From positions 1,465,001 to 1,529,000 of the forward strand of contig NZ_CP019427.1 of assembly GCF_009834545.1 (NCBI RefSeq): a DNA stretch of 64,000 bases. The letters are read 5' to 3'. Below are positions 12,029-20,268 of the stretch, in pieces. Each line of letters begins with the position of its first letter. Position 1 is the stretch's first letter. Below the pieces are notes generated by a model. That model was not told where the DNA came from and made no database searches. It worked only from the letters and a program-made list of their open reading frames with translations. This DNA is from Pseudomonas sp. S04. GTDB lineage: Bacteria; Pseudomonadota; Gammaproteobacteria; Pseudomonadales; Pseudomonadaceae. Position numbers and translations under genes: made by a program.

Positions 12029-12961
12029 ATGGCTGGTGTAATGGATTCAGTAAACCAGCGCACACAACTGGTGGGGCAGAATCGCCTGGAGCTGTTGTTG
12101 TTCCGTCTCGACGGTCCGCAGCTCTATGGCATCAATGTGTTCAAGGTTCGGGAAGTGCTGCAATGCCCGAAACTGACCCTGATGCCCAAATCCAATCCTG
12201 TCGTGTGCGGTGTGGCAAGTATTCGGGGCGCAACCATTCCGATCATGGACCTGGCAATGGCCACGGGGTCGGGCGGGTTGCAGGACCAGAGCAATCCCTT
12301 TGTGATCATCACCGAGTACAACACCAAGACCCAAGGGTTCCTGGTGCGCTCGGTCGAGCGGATCGTCAACATGAACTGGGAGGAGATCCATCCGCCACCC
12401 AAGGGCACGGGCCACGATCACTACCTGACGGCGGTGACGCGGGTCGACAATCAGTTGGTGGAAATCATCGACGTCGAGAAGGTCCTGGCCGAAGTGGCGC
12501 CGGCACCGGAAGCGATTTCCGCCGGGGTGGTGGATGACGAGACGCAACACAAGGCGCTGTCGCTGCGGGTGCTGACGGTCGATGACTCGTCGGTGGCGCG
12601 CAAGCAGGTTTCCCGTTGCCTGCAGACGGTCGGGGTCGAGGTCGTGGCGTTGAACGACGGCCGGCAGGCGCTGGACTACCTGCGCAAGCTGGTGGAGGAG
12701 GGCAAGAAGCCGGAAGAGGAATTCCTGATGATGATTTCCGACATCGAGATGCCGGAAATGGACGGCTACACCCTGACCGCCGAGATCCGCAACGACCCGC
12801 GCATGCAAAAGCTGCACATCATCCTGCATACTTCGTTGTCAGGCGTATTCAATCAGGCGATGGTCAAGAAAGTCGGTGCCGATGACTTCCTGGCCAAGTT
12901 CCGCCCTGATGACCTGGCATCCCGGGTAGTCGACCGGATCAAAGCAGCAGATATCAGCTAG
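12029..12961 (+). CDS. cheV: chemotaxis coupling protein CheV
   Basis: A 310-aa cytoplasmic fusion of a CheW-like coupling domain (about 15-160, RLELLLFRL onward) and a receiver domain (about 178-305). The receiver keeps the acidic pair D185/D186 (LTVDDSSVARKQ) and the phospho-acceptor D238 (ISDIEMPEMDG). CheV couples receptors to CheA and adapts by phosphorylation. A GGGGG run precedes the ATG at 12029; an internal ATG at 12041 is possible. cheR follows directly, as in other pseudomonads. Confidence 0.95.
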   Translation: MAGVMDSVNQRTQLVGQNRLELLLFRLDGPQLYGINVFKVREVLQCPKLTLMPKSNPVVCGVASIRGATIPIMDLAMATGSGGLQDQSNPFVIITEYNTKTQGFLVRSVERIVNMNWEEIHPPPKGTGHDHYLTAVTRVDNQLVEIIDVEKVLAEVAPAPEAISAGVVDDETQHKALSLRVLTVDDSSVARKQVSRCLQTVGVEVVALNDGRQALDYLRKLVEEGKKPEEEFLMMISDIEMPEMDGYTLTAEIRNDPRMQKLHIILHTSLSGVFNQAMVKKVGADDFLAKFRPDDLASRVVDRIKAADIS

Positions 12962-13007
12962 GTGGCCTTTGCCCCTGGCGATCAACACGATTTTAGAGGC
13001 GGCATCA

Positions 13008-13835
13008 TTGTCTACGGGTAATTTGGATTTCGAACAGTTCCGGGTCTTCCTGGAAAAAGCCTGTGGCATTTTGCTCGGTGAAAACAAACAGTATCTGGTC
13101 TCGAGCCGTCTCAACAAACTGATGGAACAGCAAGGTATCAAGTCGTTGGGTGAGCTGGTCCAGCGCATTCAAGTCCAGCCGCGCGGTGGGTTGCGCGAGA
13201 TGGTAGTGGACGCGATGACCACCAACGAAACCCTCTGGTTTCGTGACACCTATCCGTTTGAAGTGTTGAAGAACAAGGTCTTGCCCGAAGCGATCAAGGC
13301 CAGTCCCGGCCAGCGCCTGCGGATCTGGTCGGCGGCCTGTTCGTCGGGGCAGGAACCCTATTCGCTGTCGATGTCGATCGACGAGTTCGAGCGGACCAAC
13401 ATGGGCCAGTTGCGGATGGGGGTGCAGATTGTCGCTACCGATCTTTCCGGGACCATGCTGAACAACTGCAAGTCCGGCGAGTACGACAGCCTGGCGATTG
13501 GCCGCGGTCTTTCGCCAGAGCGCCTGCAGCGTTTCTTCGACCCGAAAGGGCCGGGGCGTTGGGCGGTCAAGGCGCCGATCAAGAGCCGGGTGGAGTTCCG
13601 CTCGTTCAACCTGCTGGACAGCTATGCCAGCCTGGGCAAGTTCGACATCGTGTTCTGCCGCAACGTGCTGATCTACTTCTCTGCCGAAGTGAAGAAGGAC
13701 ATCCTGTTGCGCATTCACAGTACGCTCAAGCCGGGCGGGTACCTGTTCCTCGGCGCGTCCGAAGCCCTCAACGGCTTGCCGGATCACTATCAGATGGTCC
13801 AGTGCAGTCCGGGGATCATCTACCAGGCCAAGTGA
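13008..13835 (+). CDS. cheR: chemotaxis protein methyltransferase CheR
   Basis: A 275-aa SAM-dependent methyltransferase that methylates glutamates on chemoreceptors. The N-terminal helical CheR_N domain (NLDFEQFRVFLEK) is followed by the catalytic domain with the SAM-binding motif IWSAACSSGQEPYS and FCRNVLIYFS. TTG at 13008 is preferred: AGAGG lies about 10 nt before it and the protein then starts with the family's usual STGNLDFEQF. Another TTG at 12969 is less likely. A terminator follows at 13848. Confidence 0.93.
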   Translation: MSTGNLDFEQFRVFLEKACGILLGENKQYLVSSRLNKLMEQQGIKSLGELVQRIQVQPRGGLREMVVDAMTTNETLWFRDTYPFEVLKNKVLPEAIKASPGQRLRIWSAACSSGQEPYSLSMSIDEFERTNMGQLRMGVQIVATDLSGTMLNNCKSGEYDSLAIGRGLSPERLQRFFDPKGPGRWAVKAPIKSRVEFRSFNLLDSYASLGKFDIVFCRNVLIYFSAEVKKDILLRIHSTLKPGGYLFLGASEALNGLPDHYQMVQCSPGIIYQAK

Positions 13836-13847
13836 TGGTCAGGTGGC

Positions 13848-13884
13848 AAAAAAAGCGGGAGTCCTCAGGGGCTCCCGTTTTTTA
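13848..13884 (+). terminator. terminator after cheVR
   Basis: Stem GCGGGAG / CTCCCGT with a GC-rich loop, preceded by an A-run and followed by TTTTTT. It lies 13 nt past the cheR stop. Confidence 0.9.
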
Positions 13885-13933
13885 TCGTGCTGCACAATCC
13901 TTGTAGCGCGCCTGTCGAGCAGCCCAAGGCGGC

Positions 13934-13973
13934 AGAAAAGCGGCAGGTGCCGGAAGACGCTTGCCGCTTTTCT
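13934..13973. repeat. 12-bp perfect inverted repeat upstream of the flgB promoter
   Basis: AGAAAAGCGGCA (13934-13945) and TGCCGCTTTTCT (13962-13973) are perfectly complementary around a 16-nt centre. The repeat lies about 55 bp upstream of the -24/-12 promoter, where an enhancer-binding protein such as FleQ would bind. There is no T-run, so a terminator is unlikely. Which protein binds, if any, is not known. Confidence 0.6.
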
Positions 13974-14029
13974 GGCATTGCCACCTTGCCGCTTTCGGCC
14001 AAGGCCCCTGTTTGCGGGGCCTGGCGAGC

Positions 14030-14047
14030 TGGCACGGGGCTTGCTTT
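14030..14047 (+). promoter_or_regulatory. sigma-54 promoter for flgBCDE
   Basis: TGGCAC (14030-14035), five bases, then TTGCTTT (14041-14047). This is the full consensus TGGCAC-N5-TTGC with correct spacing. It lies about 45 bp before the flgB start. In Pseudomonas these rod/hook genes are RpoN-dependent and need an activator of the FleQ/FleR type. Confidence 0.93.
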
Positions 14048-14088
14048 GTGCCTGTTACGAAAAATCAGGTCACCCAAAGGTTTGCGCC

Positions 14089-14496
14089 ATGAGCATCAGC
14101 TTCGATAAAGCGCTCGGTATCCACCAACAAGCCCTCAGCTTCCGCGCCCAGCGTGCCGAAGTGCTGGCCAACAACATCACTAATGCCGACACGCCGAACT
14201 ACAAGGCGCGGGACCTGGATTTCTCGGCGGTCCTGGCCGCCCAGGCCGACAAGAGCAAGAACGGCAGCTTCGCGTTGAACAAGACCAACAGCCGTCATAT
14301 CGAAGCCCGGGGCCTGAGCAGCGGTGACGAGTCGCTGCTGTACCGCACGCCGATGCAACCGTCGATCGACCAGAACACCGTGGACGCCCAACTGGAACAG
14401 GCCAACTACGCCGAGAACTCGGTGAACTTCCAGGCCAGCTTCACCTTGCTCAATAGCAAATTCAAAGGGCTGGTAGCGGCCCTGCGCGGAGAGTAA
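14089..14496 (+). CDS. flgB: flagellar basal-body rod protein FlgB
   Basis: A 135-aa proximal rod subunit exported by the flagellar T3SS. The N-terminal rod motif is present (LANNITNADTPNYKARDLDF), and the C-terminal helix NSVNFQASFTLLNSKFKGLVAALRGE is typical. ATG at 14089 has AAAGG 8 nt upstream and gives the family's normal length. First gene of flgBCDE behind the sigma-54 promoter; flgC begins 3 nt later. Confidence 0.96.
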   Translation: MSISFDKALGIHQQALSFRAQRAEVLANNITNADTPNYKARDLDFSAVLAAQADKSKNGSFALNKTNSRHIEARGLSSGDESLLYRTPMQPSIDQNTVDAQLEQANYAENSVNFQASFTLLNSKFKGLVAALRGE

Positions 14497-14499
14497 TTC

Positions 14500-14943
14500 A
14501 TGTCCCTGTCGAGTGTTTTTAATATTGCCGGTAGTGGCATGAGTGCCCAGACCACGCGCCTCAACACCGTGGCCAGTAACATCGCCAACGCCGAGACCGT
14601 CTCGTCGAGCATCGACCAGACCTACCGTGCCCGGCACCCGGTATTTGCCACCATGTTCCAGGGTGGCCAGTCGGGCGGCGGTGACTCGCTGTTCCAGAAC
14701 CAGGACGCGGCCGGCCAGGGCGTGCAAGTGCTGGGCGTGGTCGAGGACCAGAGCAATCTGGAAGCGCGCTACCTGCCGAACCATCCGGCGGCTGACGCCA
14801 AGGGCTACGTCTACTACCCCAACGTCAACGTGGTTGAAGAGATGGCCGACATGATTTCCGCCAGCCGTTCGTTCCAGACCAACGCGGAAATGATGAACAC
14901 CGCCAAGACCATGATGCAGAAGGTCCTGACCCTCGGTCAGTGA
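14500..14943 (+). CDS. flgC: flagellar basal-body rod protein FlgC
   Basis: A 147-aa proximal rod subunit. It starts with the conserved SSVFNIAGSGMSAQTTRLN and the rod motif VASNIANAETV, and ends with the coiled C-terminus around EMADMISASRSFQTNAEMMN. GGAGAG lies 7-8 nt upstream, overlapping the end of flgB. It assembles with FlgB, FlgF and FlgG into the rod. Confidence 0.97.
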   Translation: MSLSSVFNIAGSGMSAQTTRLNTVASNIANAETVSSSIDQTYRARHPVFATMFQGGQSGGGDSLFQNQDAAGQGVQVLGVVEDQSNLEARYLPNHPAADAKGYVYYPNVNVVEEMADMISASRSFQTNAEMMNTAKTMMQKVLTLGQ

Positions 14944-14958
14944 TAAGGGGCAGCGTCG

Positions 14959-15684
14959 ATGAGTGTTACCGATTCCACCAGTGGCCTGAGTCTCAACGAC
15001 ATTCTTGCGAACTCCAAGACCACCGTCACCAACACCAGCAATGACGGCCTGGCGGCCGCTGCCGGCAGCAAGACCGGCAAGAACGAGCTGGGCAAGGACG
15101 CGTTCCTGCAACTGCTGGTGACTCAGTTGAAGAACCAGAACCCCCTCGACCCGCAGGACAACAGCGAGTTCGTCGCCCAGCTGGCGCAGTTCAGCAGCCT
15201 GGAAGGCATCACTACCCTGAACTCCTCGGTGAACAACATCTCGAGCTCGTTCAAATCGTCCCAGGCCCTGCAGGCGTCGTCGCTGGTGGGTCGTTCGGTA
15301 GTGGTCCAAACCGGCTCGGCCTATGTCGACAGCACCAAGAGCATGACCGGCTCGGTGGTTATCCCGGCCTCGGTGGCTGGCACCACGGTGACCATCAGCG
15401 ACAAGGACGGCAAGGCGGTGAAAACCATCGAGCTGGGCAGCCAGGCCCAGGGCAATGCCAGTTTCGTCTGGGACGGCACCAACACCGCGGGCGAGAAAGT
15501 CGACCCGGGTACCTACACCTTCAAGGCCAGTGCGCAGATCGACGGCAAGGCAACTGACCTGATCACCTACCTGCCGGCGACCGTCAACAGCGTGACCCTG
15601 AGCCAGACCGGCGGCGAGATGATGTTGAACCTCGCCAACATGGGCTCCATCGCCCTGTCCAAAGTACAGACCATTGGTCTATAG
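14959..15684 (+). CDS. flgD: flagellar hook assembly scaffold FlgD
   Basis: A 241-aa hook-capping protein that is exported and directs FlgE polymerisation. The N-terminal region contains the typical LGKDAFLQLLVTQLKNQNPL. The central FlgD Tudor/Ig-like module follows, with FVWDGTNTAGEKVDPGTYTF. It sits between flgC and flgE with short spacers and a GGGGC ribosome-binding site. Confidence 0.96.
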   Translation: MSVTDSTSGLSLNDILANSKTTVTNTSNDGLAAAAGSKTGKNELGKDAFLQLLVTQLKNQNPLDPQDNSEFVAQLAQFSSLEGITTLNSSVNNISSSFKSSQALQASSLVGRSVVVQTGSAYVDSTKSMTGSVVIPASVAGTTVTISDKDGKAVKTIELGSQAQGNASFVWDGTNTAGEKVDPGTYTFKASAQIDGKATDLITYLPATVNSVTLSQTGGEMMLNLANMGSIALSKVQTIGL

Positions 15685-15715
15685 AGCCGGCTAGCGCGGC
15701 AACAAGGAGTGGAAT

Positions 15716-17065
15716 ATGTCTTTCAATATCGGCCTTAGCGGTCTCTATGCGGCCAACAAACAACTCGACGTTACCGGCAACAACATTGCCAACGTCGCCA
15801 CCACCGGCTTCAAATCCTCCCGCGTGGAATTCGAAGACGTGTACGCGGCAAGCAAGCTGGGTAACGGCAACAAGTCCATCGGCAGTGGCGTGAGCCTGGC
15901 CAACGTCTCCCAGCAATTTCGCCAGGGTGATGTGACCAACACCGGCAACGTGCTGGACATGGCCATCCGTGGTTCGGGCTTCTTCGTGCTCAACGACGGC
16001 GGTTCGCTGACCTACACCCGCGCCGGTACCTTCAACGTCGACAAGGACGGCTTCATCACCAACAGTGCTGGCACCGCGCGCCTGCAGGGTTATGCGGTCG
16101 ATGAGAACGGCAAGATCCTCAAGGATGTAATCGGTGACCTGAAAATCGACCAGGCGAACCTGCAGCCGAAAACCACCGGCAACATTTCCTCGAGTATCAA
16201 CCTGAACTCCAGCAAGCCGATCATCGATCCGGCGGTCACCCCGTTCGACCCGACCAAGATCGACACCTACACCGACATGTTCACCACCCCGATCTACGAC
16301 AGCCAGGGCAACCAGCACAACCTGGACCAGTACGTGGTCAAGACCGGTGCCAACACCTGGCAGACCTACACCCTGGTAGAGGGACGCAACCCGAACGGCT
16401 CGGCCTTCGTACCGGCCGGCCTCGGTTCGCCGGCAACGCCGAGCAACCAGACTGCCATGACCATGAACTTCGGTTCCGACGGCAAGCTGCTGGACATCGA
16501 CGCACCGGCCAGCGGCAGCCCGTACACCGTCAGCGGCAACTCGATTGTCATGGGCGCGGGCGTCTGGACGCCGGGTACGGTCAAGGATGGCGTGTGGACG
16601 GCCAACGGTGCCGTGGGCAATGCCACCGGCGTCACCAACGACCTGGCCCTGACCACCCAGTACAACTCGGCAACCATCCGCAACCTGCCGACCCAGGACG
16701 GCTACGCCACCGGCCAGATCACCAACCTGACCATCGACGGTACCGGTACGCTGTTCGCCAACTTCAGCAACAGCAAGTCCAAGGCGATCGGCCAGGTCAC
16801 CCTGGCCAGCTTCAACAACGAGCAGGGCTTGCAGGCCGCCGGTGGCACCAGTTGGAAGGAGACCTACCTGTCCGGTTTCGCCGCGTACGACGCCGGCCAG
16901 ACCGGCACCCTCGGTTCGGTGGTGTCCAACTCGCTGGAAGACTCCAACGTCAACCTGACCAATGAGCTGGTGGACCTGATCAAGGGCCAGAGCAACTACC
17001 AAGCCAACGCCAAGACCATCTCCACCCAGAGCACCATCATGCAGACCATCATTCAGATGGCCTGA
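15716..17065 (+). CDS. flgE: flagellar hook protein FlgE
   Basis: A 449-aa hook subunit. The N-terminal MSFNIGLSGLYAANKQLDVT with the motif TGNNIANVATTGFKSSRVEF and the C-terminal helix SNVNLTNELVDLIKGQSNYQ are the classical D0 elements. The Thr/Asn-rich middle is the surface-exposed variable domain. AAGGAG precedes the ATG by 7 nt. Last gene of the operon in this window; its terminator at 17091 has been split by an insertion sequence. flgF and the genes after it are not here. Confidence 0.97.
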   Translation: MSFNIGLSGLYAANKQLDVTGNNIANVATTGFKSSRVEFEDVYAASKLGNGNKSIGSGVSLANVSQQFRQGDVTNTGNVLDMAIRGSGFFVLNDGGSLTYTRAGTFNVDKDGFITNSAGTARLQGYAVDENGKILKDVIGDLKIDQANLQPKTTGNISSSINLNSSKPIIDPAVTPFDPTKIDTYTDMFTTPIYDSQGNQHNLDQYVVKTGANTWQTYTLVEGRNPNGSAFVPAGLGSPATPSNQTAMTMNFGSDGKLLDIDAPASGSPYTVSGNSIVMGAGVWTPGTVKDGVWTANGAVGNATGVTNDLALTTQYNSATIRNLPTQDGYATGQITNLTIDGTGTLFANFSNSKSKAIGQVTLASFNNEQGLQAAGGTSWKETYLSGFAAYDAGQTGTLGSVVSNSLEDSNVNLTNELVDLIKGQSNYQANAKTISTQSTIMQTIIQMA

Positions 17066-17090
17066 TGCCGGTGGGTTAAGCCTGCGATAC

Positions 17091-17110
17091 GAAAAAGCCC
17101 CTCATCGAGG
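17091..17110 (+). terminator. left half of the flgE terminator, interrupted by the IS
   Basis: GAAAAAGCCCCTCATCGAGG is the left part of a hairpin whose right part (CCTCATCGAGGGGCTTTTT) resumes at 18533, after the insertion sequence. Bases 17100-17110 are the left copy of the 11-bp target duplication. Confidence 0.85.
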
Positions 17111-18532
17111 TAATGCTGTTCACTTAAGCGGAGCAGCCTTACGGTCCACTGGGAACCGGGTCTTTGAAATCTTCACCGTCCTTGGCCTCGAAGGCCTGGG
17201 GCGGTGATCCAGAAACAATCCCCCGATACCTGCCCTCAGTTCCGCCAAGCGTCTCCCTGTCGCTGAAACTGGATTGGCTGCTGCCATCACGATCAATTGC
17301 ACGGCGATGTACTGACAGGCCGGTTTGAAACGGATGTCCGAAGGCGCTCGACCAAACGCCACCGCCGCTTGGCTCGCTTCCCGGCGAATCACGTTGTAAG
17401 CCAGCAACAGCCCCCACACTTCCTGATAGATCAGCTCGATTTTTTTGCTGCGCAAGGTCATTGCGTTCTGTTGCATTGAACTCTTGATGTCCCTGAAACC
17501 CAACTCGATCTCCCAACGCTCCTGATAAAGTTTGGCAACAGCCTTAGTGGTGTAGGTCTTGGCCGGCAAGGACGTCATGACGGTTTTCACTTTGCCTTGA
17601 ATTTCATAGCTGACTTCGCGTACCTCCCAGTGCGAGGGAAGAGTCGGATTTCGCTTTCTGGCCTGTGGCGAGACTTTCATACGCACCAAACGGTCGCGCT
17701 GGTTGTAGCGGGCCACTTCCTCGCAGACCAGTCCCTTTTTTGCCGGGATCAACCAATGACGGCTGGTGCCCGTTCTACTTAGGCTCAACAGCAGCTCCGC
17801 GCCCCAGAACCCTTTGTCGAACAGCGTCACCGAGTGGTCGGGAATCTGCTGCAAAAACTCGTCGGCCAGGCGCATTTCACTGCGTCGGTAGGGGCTCAAT
17901 TGTGCATCTAGGATCACGTGCGAACGCACATTCATTAGCGCCACCAGGCGCAGCATCGGAAACGGTGTCTGGCGATCGCTGGGGGTGTTTCCCGACCCGA
18001 AGTGATCTCGAAGCTCGGGCGTATCCGGGGTGCGAAAAAGCGCACCGTCCACCGCGAAAACCTGCAAATTATGCCAGGCATCATCGTCATAGCGCTCTGC
18101 GCCCCAATGGTTGCCGGTCTTACGGAACAACCACTCAACAGGATCGGCGCCGAGCCGTTTACGAGCTTCGGTTACACCACTGCGCGCCAGCAAATGGTCA
18201 GAGGCCAGGCCTTGGGCGCAGATGTTCAAACGCCTGGCCACCTCGTGAACCGGCTCGTCACGAAATAACGCCATGCCAAGCACTAGCCACAGCACTTGAT
18301 CAGCGGGCAGGCGCCGCCGGCGAATGGTCGCCTGACTGGAGAGGTCGAGCGCAGACGCTACCCACTCGATGGGAATGTTTTGGGTGAAGGTGCTCAGGTC
18401 GCAGAAGTTAAAAAGGTCGTCGAGGTCGAGCAGGTCCTGTTGAACAGACATAAAAAATCCGATGCCAGAGGTCTGGCATCGGATTTTCTAGGAAGCCCGG
18501 CGTGAGCTCAAATGCTTAAGTGAACAGCATTA
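17111..18532 (-). mobile_element. IS4-family insertion sequence, intact
   Basis: A 1,422-bp element. Perfect 19-bp terminal inverted repeats begin TAATGCTGTTCACTTAAGC (17111-17129, and inverted at 18514-18532). It is flanked by an 11-bp direct repeat CCTCATCGAGG (17100-17110 and 18533-18543), the target duplication size expected for IS4-family elements. It carries one transposase gene nearly filling the element. Identical ends and target copies suggest a recent insertion. Confidence 0.95.
17120..18451 (-). CDS. IS4-family transposase (DDE)
   Basis: A 443-aa DDE transposase that cuts and joins the IS ends. An N-terminal IS4 domain (about 15-110) precedes the catalytic core. Candidate acidic residues are in FAVDGALFRTPDTPE and VTLFDKGFWGAELL. 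The IS4 signature Y-(2)-R-(3)-E-(6)-K is present exactly in YQERWEIELGFRDIK. The frame is open throughout and its stop overlaps the left inverted repeat. It appears functional. Confidence 0.95.
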   Translation of the reverse strand: MSVQQDLLDLDDLFNFCDLSTFTQNIPIEWVASALDLSSQATIRRRRLPADQVLWLVLGMALFRDEPVHEVARRLNICAQGLASDHLLARSGVTEARKRLGADPVEWLFRKTGNHWGAERYDDDAWHNLQVFAVDGALFRTPDTPELRDHFGSGNTPSDRQTPFPMLRLVALMNVRSHVILDAQLSPYRRSEMRLADEFLQQIPDHSVTLFDKGFWGAELLLSLSRTGTSRHWLIPAKKGLVCEEVARYNQRDRLVRMKVSPQARKRNPTLPSHWEVREVSYEIQGKVKTVMTSLPAKTYTTKAVAKLYQERWEIELGFRDIKSSMQQNAMTLRSKKIELIYQEVWGLLLAYNVIRREASQAAVAFGRAPSDIRFKPACQYIAVQLIVMAAANPVSATGRRLAELRAGIGGLFLDHRPRPSRPRTVKISKTRFPVDRKAAPLK

Positions 18533-18554
18533 CCTCATCGAGGGGCTTTTTCAT
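18533..18554 (+). terminator. right half of the flgE terminator after the IS
   Basis: CCTCATCGAGG (right target copy) followed by GGCTTTTTC. The target duplication is itself a small palindrome (CCTC-ATC-GAGG), so this side can still form a short hairpin before the T-run and may retain terminator activity. Confidence 0.7.
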
Positions 18555-18570
18555 GGGGTATGTCCCTTTG

Positions 18571-18668
18571 TAGGAGCGAGCTTGCTCGCGATGGACTCAA
18601 AAACAACGCGTTTATTCAGGTAATACGCGTCATCGTTAGCGTCCATCGCGAGCAAGCTCGCTCCTACA
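18571..18668. repeat. REP doublet (REPIN)
   Basis: Two inverted copies of a Pseudomonas REP sequence: TGTAGGAGCGAGCTTGCTCG onward (18571-18599) and its complement ending GCTCGCTCCTACAAG (18643-18669). They are separated by about 45 bp. Each is itself palindromic (GAGCGAGC-TT-GCTCGC). Such doublets are non-autonomous elements mobilised by RAYT transposases. No RAYT gene is in the window. Confidence 0.88.
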
Positions 18669-18682
18669 AGGTACTGCGCTCA

Positions 18683-18700
18683 CTTAACTGAACAGCATTA
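18683..18700. repeat. solitary IS-end-like sequence
   Basis: On the minus strand this reads TAATGCTGTTCAGTTAAG, 17 of 18 identical to the IS terminal repeat. It abuts a second terminator-like hairpin (CCCTCGTCGAGGGGCTTTTT, 18701-18720) in the same arrangement as the right IS junction at 18515-18551. The flanking TTTTTCRTGGGG is also shared. No transposase adjoins it. Confidence 0.75.
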
Positions 18701-18722
18701 CCCTCGTCGAGGGGCTTTTTCG
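18701..18722 (+). terminator. terminator-like hairpin between the REP doublet and bepA
   Basis: CCCTC-GTC-GAGGG followed by GCTTTTTC. The T-run is on the plus strand, so it is oriented to stop plus-strand transcripts; read on the minus strand it lacks a T-run. It is nearly identical to the flgE terminator 168 bp upstream. Confidence 0.7.
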
Positions 18723-18737
18723 TGGGGGCGGGAAGGG

Positions 18738-20171
18738 TCAGCCCATCATGTCCTTGATCATCCGCTCCTGTTCCATGAGCTCGCGTTGCCGGGCATCGAT
18801 CCGTGACGACAGCGGGAAGTTGCTGCCGGCGCGTCGCTTGGCGAAGTCCAGCTGCTGAATGGCCTGGCGATAGTCGCCCACCAGCGCGAAGTACTCGGCG
18901 CGCGCCTGGTGCAGGCCAATGATGTTGCCGGACAGGCCACGGGTCTCGGCAACCATGTACCAGACATCCGGATCGTCCGGGCGGGTCTTGAGCAGGGCTT
19001 CCAGGGCTTTTTCGGCATCGGCCGGGCGATTCTGCTTGAGCAGCAGGTCAACCCGGACCTGATTGAGCGGATAGTTGCCCGGGAACTGGCTGAGCATCCG
19101 GTCGACCCGGCTTTGCGCGTCGGGCAGGCGATTGCTGGCCATGTCCAGGTCGATCTGGGCCAGGTTGTAGATGATTTCGTTGGGTGCCTTGGCCAGTAGC
19201 GGTTTGAGGCTCTCGCGGGCATCGCTGAGCTGGCCGGCCTTGACCTGGGCAATGGCCAGGCCGTAACGCGCCACGTCGTTTTTCGGGTTGTCGTCCAGCT
19301 GCGCGCGAAAACGCTTGGCGGCCAGCCCCGGGGTTTCCTCGTAGAACAACTGCACGCGGGCGCGAATCAGTTGGTAGGTCTGGGTGTCTTCCTTGCCGCC
19401 GACGGGTGCCTGTTCGGCGCGGTTACGGGTGTCGGCGATCCGCGATTCGGTCACCGGGTGCGTCAGGAGGAATTCCGGCGGCTTGGCATCGAAGCGGTAC
19501 TGGCGCCCCAGACGTTCGAACATGCTCGGCATGGAGCGCGGGTCGTAGCCGGCTTTCTCCAGGTTGACGATGCCGATGCGGTCGGCCTCCTGCTCGTTCT
19601 GCCGGGAGAAGCGCCGTTGCTCCTGGATTGCCGCGGCCTGGGTCCCGGCGATGGCCGCGATCCCGGCGTCACCGGCGCCGGCCGCGGCCACGATGATCCC
19701 GGCGAGCAGGGCGGCCATCATCGGCACTTGCATGCGTTGCTGGGCTTCTACGCCGCGGGCGAAGTGGCGTTGCGACAAGTGCGCCAATTCGTGGGCCAGG
19801 ACCGAGGCGTATTCGCCTTCGGTCTGTGCGTTGAGAAACAGGCCACCGTTGACCCCGACAATCCCGCCTGGCGCGGCGAAGGCGTTGAGCTGCGGGCTGT
19901 TGATCAGGATGAACTCAAGACGCCGGTCGTTCAGCTGACTGGTTTCCACCAGGCGATAGACACTGGTTTCCACGTAGTTTTTCAGTTGTGGGTCATTGAG
20001 TTGTGACACCTGGCTGCGCAACATGGCCAGCCAGGCGCGCCCCAGGTCATGTTCCTGCTGGGGCGAGACGATGGCAGAACTGGCGTCGCCAAGTGACGGC
20101 AAGTCGTCGGCGAAGCCTGGTGAGGCAAGCAGGCAAGCGAGCGTCAGCAGCGTGGGGCGCAGAAAAGTCAT
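18738..20171 (-). CDS. bepA: periplasmic M48 metalloprotease/chaperone BepA (YfgC)
   Basis: A 477-aa secreted zinc protease with a C-terminal TPR domain. The signal peptide is residues 1-22 (LLTLACLLASPGFADD). The zinc site is HELAH at H127-H131, with the third-ligand region EQEAD at 193-197. Residues about 270-470 contain TPR repeats. BepA-family proteins promote LptD maturation and degrade stalled outer-membrane proteins. The start at 20171 is preferred over a TTG at 20192 because it directly precedes the signal peptide and has an AAGG upstream. Confidence 0.92.
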   Translation of the reverse strand: MTFLRPTLLTLACLLASPGFADDLPSLGDASSAIVSPQQEHDLGRAWLAMLRSQVSQLNDPQLKNYVETSVYRLVETSQLNDRRLEFILINSPQLNAFAAPGGIVGVNGGLFLNAQTEGEYASVLAHELAHLSQRHFARGVEAQQRMQVPMMAALLAGIIVAAAGAGDAGIAAIAGTQAAAIQEQRRFSRQNEQEADRIGIVNLEKAGYDPRSMPSMFERLGRQYRFDAKPPEFLLTHPVTESRIADTRNRAEQAPVGGKEDTQTYQLIRARVQLFYEETPGLAAKRFRAQLDDNPKNDVARYGLAIAQVKAGQLSDARESLKPLLAKAPNEIIYNLAQIDLDMASNRLPDAQSRVDRMLSQFPGNYPLNQVRVDLLLKQNRPADAEKALEALLKTRPDDPDVWYMVAETRGLSGNIIGLHQARAEYFALVGDYRQAIQQLDFAKRRAGSNFPLSSRIDARQRELMEQERMIKDMMG

Positions 20172-20268
20172 GCACAAAGCCTTAGTCGACAAAGAGCTTA
20201 CTGTAGCCGGACACTTGCCTCGGGACCAGATATTCTAGGCGGCTCAATCACCTGTGCGGAGTGAAGTA

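Noticed and set aside
15584..17002. Long minus-strand frame of 472 codons opposite flgD/flgE
   Set aside because: Shadow of flgE with no recognisable domain; flgE is unambiguous.
17065..17111. Disruption of the flagellar operon by the IS between flgE and flgF
   Set aside because: The IS lies after the flgE stop within its terminator, and the following genes are housekeeping ones on the other strand; in related pseudomonads flgBCDE may form a separate unit, so there is no evidence of a broken operon.
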